This document shows positions 55,930 through 64,000 of a stretch of DNA of 64,000 nt, piece after piece. The position numbers and the translations under genes are program-made. The stretch comes from Marasmius tenuissimus. Lineage: Eukaryota; Basidiomycota; Agaricomycetes; Agaricales; Marasmiaceae. Under the pieces are notes generated by a model. That model searched no databases, was not told the DNA's origin, and worked only from the letters and a program-made list of their open reading frames with translations. The DNA lies in the NCBI GenBank assembly GCA_029532415.1, contig JAQOTA010000047.1:124001-188000 (forward strand), read 5' to 3'. Numbering within the stretch: the stretch's first letter is position 1; the number at the start of each line of letters is the position of its first letter.

Positions 55930-56580
55930 CAGATATACCCCGTCCTGTCTTTTACGACCGTGAAATCTACATCTACATATCCTGTCTCTTCTGCTCATCA
56001 TTGTACATCAAATTTGCGCATTTCTTGGACCATCGAGCATGGTTGTATCATTATTCCAACTTCTTGTATCTTGCATCCGAGTCCGCAACGTCATCTCGAC
56101 TGATGGTCGATCTGTTATTGGAAGCCACACTCAACTACCTCCTTACCTTACCAGTCCTCGCCTGCTACCTTACAATACACCACTGCAGCGTCATTGATCT
56201 ATATACTTTCTTGGTCACTGCTGTACTGAATACATCTTTCGATTGTCAACTGTTCGTTGGGAAAATTTCAATTTGTCAGTTTCTGCTGAATCGAAAGTGG
56301 GAACACTTTATGTACTCGAACAGATCAGAAGTCAAGACACGTATGTCGTTGCTTGCATTGGCAAAGGCTGCAATCGAAGACGGGTGCAGTGTTATCGGTC
56401 TTCATGATGCGTCCAGTGCTCCTGTACGTCTATGCGCAGTATGAAGGGAAAGTTTTACAGACGAAACATTTCCCTGCTGGATTCGCAGACCATCATCGAG
56501 CCTTGAACTTCGTCGCAATGAAACATGAACATATTCTTGGCTCTACGATTCGTGTGTAATCGTATACTTCCTGGAGGGGT
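55930..56580 (+). other. Conserved 3' block of S5
   Basis: CTCATCATTGTACATCAAAT followed by CATTTCTTGGACCATCGAGC (about 55994-56035) and ACTTCTTGTATCTTGCATCC. Its counterparts in S3 (TTTCTTGTATCTTGTATGC) are collinear. The longest frame here (from 56001) is in a different phase from the frames of S2 and S3, so a non-coding role is more likely. Confidence 0.4.
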
Positions 56581-56589
56581 CACTTTCCC

Positions 56590-56635
56590 ACGCAACGCGT
56601 TCTGAGAACGCGTCGCGACGCGACTTCGTTCTCCG
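56590..56635. other. Paired ACGCGT element 3' of S5
   Basis: ACGCAACGCGTTCTGAGAAC then GCGTCGCGACGCGAC. It holds two ACGCGT sites 14 bp apart plus a TCGCGA palindrome. Similar in build and direction to the element at 54670. Confidence 0.5.
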
Positions 56636-57534
56636 GATTCTCTAGGCCGAACTGCCTAAGCCACCGTGCCAACGTAATAGGACGGCTGAGATACCTGAGC
56701 CATGTTGGGTACCTATATATGTCTTCTGTGAGCGGGCAACTTCAGCGTGGGTACAAAGATGAACGCACCAACTTCGTGAGGATTCAAGGAATGAATTCAG
56801 CGGGGCGGCCTTTCAAAATAAGAGCTAGCCCGAAAGGATTTGTGGCCACTTCTGTTTATCCGTCTTCTTCAACTCCTCGAGACCGTAACAGGACGTCATA
56901 CGACACCGTTATACCAGCATCCGTCTGCAAAACCTTTACGCGCTCCGACATGAAATGGCCATCCCCGAGCACTGAGCAGCCCTGAGCTTCCCTGACCTCC
57001 TGGGCGTATTCGAACCGTGGCCGGGGCTGGAAAATGAAACGCCGTTGGCCCAATATCCCCCAGTCCTGAAATCTGCCATCACCAGAAGGTGCCCCACAAT
57101 TACATCCACACTATCGTGGAGATAATTTCTCTGAACACGTTGTCGATTCCGACTCGGATGATGCCCTATGATGATCGCTTCTCCTTTAGGGAACGAAATC
57201 TCCTCCGAATTCGAACCTGGGCGGCGGTTGCATCTGGTGACGAGCGCGGGGGGACCGAGTCAACTCGTGGATAACTGATCAGGGGATTCCGCCACCGCCA
57301 AGAGGTGTTTGGCAAACAGCTTGGGCCTATCCTTGCCGATCGCTTCACATCCTTCCAACTCAACACATAGTGCAAGGAATTGGGATAAACGTTAGGACGG
57401 AGCCGAGATCATTTAAGTCCATCGAAGAGTGGAACGAGTCGACACGGCGGGTACGAAAGCAACTTGTCGCGGGAGGTGCGAAATAATCACTGGCAGCAGA
57501 CTTGAGCCATGTCCACAACCGAGAAGGCATACAA
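56636..57534. other. Spacer
   Basis: A plus-strand frame at 56719-56985 (MSSVSGQLQRGYKDERTNFV) has an ATG but no family resemblance and no introns. I do not call it a gene. Confidence 0.3.
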
Positions 57535-57870
57535 TCAACCAGTCTGTTGCAGCCATGCAGCCCTGGAGAGGCTGGTGAAGCAATGCCATGGTATCCATAG
57601 ATGGACATCCGACTCGGGTGCAACGAGACAATTCTCGGTAATCCAGCCCATCGAGGAAATAATTCCCAAAACTCGAAAAGGACACTTCCATACCGCAGGC
57701 AAAGCTTCATAAATTTCCCCCGCATGCGTAACCAGCCGGTTCTTCGCGTATTCCATGCAACATAGAGCCGCCCGAAGGCGAGCTATCTCTAGTTCGGAGA
57801 TGCGTAGCAGGTGCTTCTCTGCGAAGGCCTGCATGGATATGTGATGTTTCTGGTGCGGACAGCACGTAGC
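57535..57870 (-). pseudogene. Fragment of an F-box gene
   Basis: A minus-strand frame reads CCPHQKHHI..AFAEKHLLRISELEIARLRA, then KNRLVTHAGEIYEALPAVWK and FRVLGIISSMG, then ends. It aligns by pattern with the coiled coil and F-box entry of the intact genes (EITRLNDVLSRAHTARTQLV, RRVPFDVWAIIF) without the leucine-rich part. It is therefore probably an old relic. Alternative: an unrelated helical exon. Confidence 0.4.
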
Positions 57871-59637
57871 TGAAATAAGGGTAGCGCATTTTTTGAGTTA
57901 TTGAATCACTGGAACGACCAAGGTGTGTTTGCGTTGCGAGCCCAGAGGCGTTGTCGACGCATTGGCTCCGCGGTCGGCGAAACCTGCCATCTGTCCGTCA
58001 AAGGTGACTTGATATCGAGTCTGTGAGATCATGCATCCATTGGGATAGCATTTATGAAGAGCATGAGAGTGATGCCTCGCAAATTCGGCCTGCCATAGCC
58101 AACTTCCGGGAAGGTGGTGAGTGCAGAGAGCAAGCCAAAGCACTTCGGACCGATTTTCCCACGCGACACGTCCATTTCAGTAGCACGTGCATCTGTGAGA
58201 AATTCATTCGTCTCTCTCACTCCTGCAGCCTGAGCCTGCATCCATGGGAGTCCATTATCCGGTACTAACGCAGCATTCATGGGGAGTGCTTGTACTCATG
58301 AATCACCTGGCCGTGAGCTAAAAAAAACCCGACTTTCAAGAATCAATCGACCCCGGCTCGACCTGGCAAAAACAACCGGCGGGAGGGTGAGTCGTCCCAG
58401 TGGGTAGTACCGACCCAGTCCCACTCAGTCGCTACGGCCTCTAATGAGCAGATATTGCTATGTCGGAGAAGTCTCAGAAGATCATCTGCCTCCGGCATCT
58501 GGGGAAGTCGCTCGAGGGCGCGCACAGCGCTTCCTTCTCAATCTAATTTACAGCCTCTCAGCCTGTCCAGTGTCATGGTCACCTCCGTACGCAGAGCGAC
58601 GATGCCTCGGGCAATACGGCTGCAGCATGCAGTTAAGTTTGTATTCATCTTGGCAAGCAGGAGTACAGGCACTCGAGGGACTCTGCTCAGGAACACTCGC
58701 TCATTCATCGAAGAAGGCTCGCTCGGACATAGTAGGCAAAACCATGGTCGGGGAAACGGATCGATCCACCGAACTCCGTCCTATATCTGCTCGTTACTCC
58801 CGGATACCGCACTGTAAGTCCCTGTACCGCTCAATTATCACCCAGGTCTACAATCAACGATCCCACCCGGGCTCTCTATACTGTGCTGGTGGCTACACTA
58901 GTAGTATACGCCACCCGTCTTTCCAAACTTCCTTCACCATCGGAGGCCCCCTTCCAGCATTCAGAAATTGTAGGCTAATCTCTCCCCCTTCACGCGGTCG
59001 CCTCTGTCCCAACGACTCTCTCCTATACTTACCAAGCCCCGAATAGCAAGTAGATTTGATACTCACAATATACCCACATCCATCACAACAGACACAAGCG
59101 GTCTGCTTGAGAAGTCGTCCAATTCCATCCACGTCGGAACAGACATATACCTAACTGCACATGAACATGAACGTTCAGTATGTATGTATCCACTTCGGTC
59201 TCATACCTTCTGGAAATCTGAGTCTACGCACTCCAGATCGCATGATCAATAATGTATGTGGCGTTGGAGGAACATATAGACTCGTATCATTCGAATCAAG
59301 ATCCGCCGACATCCTTCAATGGTCCAACGAGTTGTGATATGTACCTATCCGCTCCCCTACTCCGACTCGGAAATGAAGAGACCAACCAGGTCAAGGCTCT
59401 GAGTAAGTGACGGGGCTTGGAGCGCCGCTGGCTTAGATGACGATGAGTACCAAGCACAAGGGAGATTGAATGCAAGCAACCAGTGGGATTTGAGAGGGAA
59501 CGTGGACAGGCTGTGGTAATTGATAGGAAATGAACGTATGTATAAATGATAGGACCAGCTCCATGGGTGATAGAATATGAGAGAGAAAGAAAAAGGCTGC
59601 TATAGACACATCGATATTACTACGAGTAAAGGTTAGC
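57871..59637. other. Gene-poor spacer
   Basis: Overlapping frames at 58444-59046 (plus, two phases) give no recognisable protein. A minus-strand cysteine-rich scrap (TACVCCDGCGYI near 59070) followed by GTGAGT could be an exon, but no partner was found. Confidence 0.35.
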
Positions 59638-60960
59638 TCAAGCAAGACGAAAAGAGACAGAGTAGCTCACATAGTACTCAATCTCCAGCTAGATGCGGAC
59701 GCTTTAGCCACTAGCTTGAAATGATCACGTTGAGGAACACTCACAAACAAGAAGGCCACCTTTCTGGGCCACAACAAATTCAATCCGACGGGGTTGTATA
59801 CTTCGGCATTCAGGTCTCTAAACAACTGTTCTAGCAGTTTCATTTCCTAATAGGGTTTAACGAGGGAGTGTCAGAACAAGGGCCCTAGGCGATTTGACTA
59901 GTTCGAGTACGTACCTTCTCATAATGGGTGGTCACTAAGAGCCTCGACAGCTGTAATGTGAATACCGCCAAAAAGTTGTCCAACGCCGACCATCGTAAGC
60001 TATGAGCCGAGATAAGCCGCTCGTTTATCGCATTGATGGTCTCCAGGAACTGTGTTGGAGAAATCTGCAGAGGAGATTGAGTCAACCAGTTGCGTATTAG
60101 AGGCAGGGTACACACCCTTCCCTCAAGCTCCAGCGGATAAATCGGGGCGAACTGTATCAACTCTCCACCCGAATAATCTCTCTCAACTCTAAGCACCTCC
60201 CTAGGATGGTGTACTCCAATCTGTCCAATAGGTTGTGTTCCGTAAGCACTTCCAGCTGGTGGGGGGCCGAAATAATAAGATGATTTAGGTATCAAGGTAC
60301 GGCCTCGCCTGTGTGAAGAGGGTCAATTCTACATCAAAATTATGGATAAGGATAGACGCACGCAGACTCTGGCATCCGGCTGAATTTGCTCTTAACTGTG
60401 CCGTGCGGATCCGGCAAATTCTGTCCATTGTCCGGTGGTGGATCTACCAAATCCCAAGGTTGGGGACTGGAAGCGGCTGGCCGAGCAACATTAGTCGAAA
60501 TAGGGTGTGGCGAGTTACTGGTGGGCATGCGTAGGCGGCCATTGGCGTCAAGTAATGAGTCTTGAGAAGGCACCACAAGAGACGGGTGTCGAAGAGGGTC
60601 TTCAAATGTTGGACGTCCAACCTCGATGATATCCGTCTCGTCTACATTCCCGTTGTCTGTATCATTCTTCTCCTTATTGTCGCCCGCCAACTTTTCGCCT
60701 GCAGCAGCGACCCTTGAGCTACTCGCTGAATTATTCCTCGTCAAAGGTGGGCTGGGAAGAATAGACCCCCGCTGCGAAATTCCAATCTGCTGCTCTTGTT
60801 CTTTCTCGTTCGCTTCTCTTTCGTCCTCGCCTGCTCGACCAACCGACCAACCTTCTCGCTCTTCTTCTCGAGGCCTAGAACCAGAATCTTGAACGGTTGT
60901 CAAGTGAGTTTGAGCTACAAAACCATCAGAGACAGAGTGAGAAGGTGGAACTGAGGTCAT
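59638..60960 (-). CDS. ERF4: ERF4-type Ras palmitoylation cofactor
   Basis: Partner of the Erf2 DHHC palmitoyltransferase at the endoplasmic reticulum, needed for palmitoylation and membrane delivery of Ras. It belongs to the Golgin A7/ERF4 family. ATG 60960 opens a disordered first exon of about 190 aa (GSRPREEEREGWSVGRAGED). The domain follows: LIPKSSYYFGPPPAGSAYGT, QIGVHHPREVLRVERDYSGG and ELIQFAPIYPLELEGR. After a phase-matched intron comes ISPTQFLETINAINERLISA, with LAVFTLQLSRLLVTTHYEK, and then EMKLLEQLFRDLNAEVYNPV and GLNLLWPRKVAFLF. The last exon LEIEYYVSYSVSFRLA ends at TGA 59640-59638. All diagnostic motifs are present and in order. Reading on without the last intron gives a short alternative end. 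Confidence 0.9.
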
Positions 60961-63440
60961 GACATTGGAAGCCAGAGCTGAGACGAAGAGGCTTGGTCGA
61001 GCTTGGTCGTTGTCAGCAATGGCCGGCGTCGAGGAAACAGGTACCGGCGACCACGGAGTTGGCCGAGTGGCTGTGATGGGCCAGACCTAACCCTAGCACC
61101 GACTACTTAATTGTGCCCGCAGCTCGCTGTCCTATACATTCCCTGCTGTGACCTGTCATTCATCCAATGACATTCGGAGACTCTGATGAACACTTGAATG
61201 ACCAGGAGATCTCGGCTACAAGGGTCCGCAATCTGCTGTTGCTACTCTGCACTACCGTGCTGTGAATCAATACAGCACGCCTAACTCGACTCCCGGGTCA
61301 ACAACACTTGTTCAATCTCAAACGAAGAGATACCTGTTGCTGTTGCTAGCGGGAGATCCTGGGTTTCAACGGCGTATGTAAGTTCTGCGAATGATCGTTC
61401 CCTGCTAATTATATGACGGCAGGTAGACGGATGCACATCACCATCTGGCTCCGAGTTACCAATCTCCTCGGGAGAAGTATTCAAGAGAATTCGAACGAAC
61501 GGGTCAAGACGGAACAGTGGCACACAATGATCCAGAAAAGAAGCAACAGGAAGCCAACAGGAAGCTATGTTATCTAGGGAACCAGGGAGAACCAGGGGTG
61601 AGTAAATACCCACTGTAAATACCCACTACTCCCCATTCATCCTGGAACATCTATTCCCGTAATTGACTCTGATTGTTCGAAGTGAGAAGATCCTCCTCCT
61701 TCCGGACGCCTTGATGCTTCAACCGGAGTGCTTCCGCGCATACTTGTCGGTGATTCCATGCCCAGCAATTGAATTTCCGTGGTGCAGATGAACCAAACCA
61801 TGCAACTTTTGCCTCGAGACATCGTGGTTGAATGAGAACGATCAAGTGATCACCAAGGAGAGCTTTAGGGGAAATCACAACGCTCAACGATCTTCCGTTC
61901 CAGGGCGGCTAATTTGGGGTGAGTCGGTATTGAATCGGTACTTACGATCTAGGCTGTTTAGAGGCTAATAACTTAACTCATCGATAGGTCGGATTCTCAT
62001 GTCGATATCAACCCCCCATGTAGAAGGACGTCAACTTGAAGTCGTATCAAGATGCACAGCACACCGTACATAGCACAAGCACCTCGGCACGTTGTTGCGG
62101 GGGGCCTACAGTAACAGTAGATCGCTTCAAGATCACTCAATTGCGAGACCCACCTGCCAATCGAACCTGAACGACTCGCCCTAGACCAAAGGGGATGAGG
62201 GGAGTCTGACATGGTTTAGGGTTGCATCCATCGATGCTTTCATTCCTGGGAGCAACTGAATTGCCAAAGAAAGTTTACGGTGAGAAAACCAGCTCCGGGT
62301 GAACGAGATGGCACACTCCGCGGAAACAGCCCAAAATATCTAGGAATTCAATCATCTACTACGCACGTCGGTGGCTGCGGGCCAACTTCCAAGTGGGAAC
62401 AAAGAAGCCATCCTATTAGTATGTATTCTGACAGCGCCCCGTTCTATCCTGATCCCATCCTGTTAAATGTTCACATGTACATGCACGAATTCATTTGCTC
62501 GTAAACGAGTAATCTTCCTTCTTGCCGAACTTCCCAAAGCAACATATAACGCGGTTCCGGGGCGCTCTGCACGCGCCGCAAGAGAGGAAAGGGAGATCTC
62601 AGATGTGCCCATGATTGAGCCATGATTTCCAAAACAAAAATCCCCAAGCCCTTTTTTCCCATCCCTGAAACGGCTCATCATAGCTCATCATGGACTTGTA
62701 AATCATTACGCAGCATCCATAGCCACAAATCCGATCAGCGTGGTCAGGAGGGAGGCTGAGGCGTGAGGGAGGGTGAACGTTGAACCAGGAACTCCCACCG
62801 TTCCGACTCCGATGTCTCTCGATTATGGGATCTTCGTCAGTTGTCATGCGAAACTGTGGTGACGACTCGATTGCAACAAATTTAATAAATTTGCAAGAGG
62901 GAAACATCCGACCGGCAATGAGCAATGTCCTGTGAAAGAACTTCCGTGATGTCTTGCGGGTTTGAAATGAGGTGAAATGTTTTCGCTCCTGAGTCCTCCT
63001 CCTCCGCGTCCGCGACATGGAAAAGAGATCGAAGAGTAGATCGAGTCTCTGGATAATCAGACTAACAGGCCGCAGGAACGTCATTCACACGATTGGTTAA
63101 ATAGCCGGAACGTGTCAAAGATAAGATTGCTCAACCCCGGTCACACAAGCAGTTTTTGTCAGAGCAAAAAAACTTGGAATTGCGTTGTATGTACCAGACT
63201 CAAATAACGAAGTAATAAGCTTAGTCCACAGAAGAATACACTTTTCATGCTACAGTTTGAGTCTTTGGATTGCAAGAGACGAGATATGTGTGGAAGGAAG
63301 GGGTAACGGTCGTATGAATCTACGCATAGCTGGTGATCATAGTGGGGCATAAAGGCATGTCATGACGAGGGTTCAAGAAGGAAAGAGACCATGTGTGCGA
63401 CAAGAAAACAAAAAGAATCGAAAGAGAAAAAAACAGTAGA
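60961..63440. other. Gene-poor region
   Basis: About 2.5 kb. The first 150 bases hold the ERF4 promoter. Minus-strand frames at 61281-61613 and 62599-63084 have no family resemblance or splice context. No RNA gene or repeat was recognised. Confidence 0.4.
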
Positions 63441-63992
63441 CTACGCGTCTTTCATCCCCTTATCTCTGGGACTGTGTTTTGGACTCTCTGCGATGTGTTT
63501 GCTCCTCGGCGGACTCACGCTCGGCCTCGAGTCGACCTGCATCGCGTCCCTGTCCCTCTCGCGATCATCAGGATCCTCCGGTAGCGTGGCGATAGGAGGA
63601 AGTGCAAAAGTCCTCCTACCACCTTCCCTCTCCCGTTCTCTGTCCCTGTCACTGTCATTAGAAGTTGCACTGTTCGGACCAGAGTTCAATCCTACAGGCC
63701 GAGGGTGAGGAGGCAACACGCTAACTGGAACACCTGGACCAGGAGGACTTGCGCCCCGGCCCGAAGGTGGCCTTCCACCCTCTCTATCGCGATTGCTGTT
63801 GTACTCCGGCGACCTAGAGGTGGGTTGCTGCCTGAACGGGATCGGGCTAGGACGAGTACTCTGACTCATGGCAGTCGGTGACCTTCGTCCAGAAGAACCA
63901 GGTGACGAGCCTCTCCTCTTCTGCGAAGTCCCGGGGATCTCAATCCGGCTCCTTTTATTCGAATCCGATCCGGGTGTGGGAGCGTCATCCAT
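63441..63992 (-). CDS. Disordered Ser/Pro/Arg-rich protein, C-terminal exon or whole small gene
   Basis: A minus-strand frame of 183 aa from ATG 63992 (MDDAPTPGSDSNKRSRIEIP) to TAA/TAG at 63441. It is rich in Ser, Pro, Gly and Arg, with alternating Asp-Arg runs (SDRDREREREGGRR, DPDDRERDRDAM), and ends KHSPRDKGMKDA. RD/RE dipeptide repeats are common in nuclear RNA-processing and chromatin proteins. Only eight bases remain upstream, so the gene may continue beyond the window and the ATG may be internal. No family named. Confidence 0.5.
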   Translation of the reverse strand: MDDAPTPGSDSNKRSRIEIPGTSQKRRGSSPGSSGRRSPTAMSQSTRPSPIPFRQQPTSRSPEYNSNRDREGGRPPSGRGASPPGPGVPVSVLPPHPRPVGLNSGPNSATSNDSDRDREREREGGRRTFALPPIATLPEDPDDRERDRDAMQVDSRPSVSPPRSKHIAESPKHSPRDKGMKDA

Positions 63993-64000
63993 AAGCCCGG

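Noticed and set aside
56001..56444. Open frame of 147 aa after S5
   Set aside because: It lies on the conserved 3' block of the S genes but in a different phase from the frames of S2 and S3, and it lacks a promoter or splice context.
58444..59046. Two overlapping plus-strand frames of 200 and 120 aa
   Set aside because: Neither gives recognisable protein, both lack introns and promoter features, and composition looks like chance open frame.
62140..62180. GGTTCGATTGG on the minus strand, similar to a tRNA T-arm
   Set aside because: No matching acceptor stem, anticodon arm or B-box spacing.
63391..63708. Plus-strand frame with LSLSLSLE runs
   Set aside because: Antisense of the Arg-Asp/Glu repeats in the minus-strand protein at the right edge.

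Overview
The window reads as nuclear DNA of a mushroom-forming basidiomycete (Agaricomycete). The signs are many introns of about 50-65 bp with GT(A/G)AG(T) donors, and dispersed families of BTB/POZ, F-box/leucine-rich and kinase-like genes. There is also a multi-exon integrase-core gene of the basidiomycete type and several orphan genes without recognisable domains. Nothing looks bacterial, mitochondrial or viral. I saw no tRNA, rRNA or CRISPR array. All splice sites were called by eye.

Layout. 0-6.1 kb: the end of an unknown minus-strand gene, a BTB gene with a one-base frameshift, then a minus-strand IST1 (ESCRT-III regulator) followed by a TBC/Rab-GAP. These two may be one fused gene. 7-10.2 kb: the first small single-membrane-segment gene (S1) and a repeat unit R1. 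10.5-19.4 kb: an orphan gene, a pseudokinase, Ku80 and an F-box gene. 19.4-21.7 kb: a 385-bp CACTG-ended MITE and repeat unit R2, the intact sister of R1. 22-24.1 kb: an intact and a decayed BTB gene, head to head. 24.1-27.3 kb: decayed sequence with a 30-bp tandem repeat. 27.4-32.9 kb: S2, an intact F-box gene and its sister broken by the second MITE copy. 33-36 kb: gene-poor. 36-39.9 kb: two orphan multi-exon genes. 40.4-41.2 kb: a ~148-bp tandem array. 41.3-44.8 kb: an integrase-core gene and a BTB-like gene back to back. 45.8-50.1 kb: S3, a third F-box sister and S4. 50.2-55.4 kb: gene-poor. 55.5 kb: S5. 57.5 kb: an F-box relic. 59.6-61 kb: ERF4. The right edge carries part of a disordered protein.

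Conserved housekeeping functions are endosomal trafficking (IST1, TBC), double-strand break repair (Ku80) and Ras palmitoylation (ERF4). Between them lie rapidly evolving gene families and repeats.

The most unusual system is the S family. Five short genes (about 72-94 aa) share three coding exons, phase-0 introns, a TATA box, similar 5' leaders and, in four of them, a similar block 3' of the stop. Their proteins share almost no sequence beyond a basic or proline-rich N terminus and one hydrophobic segment.
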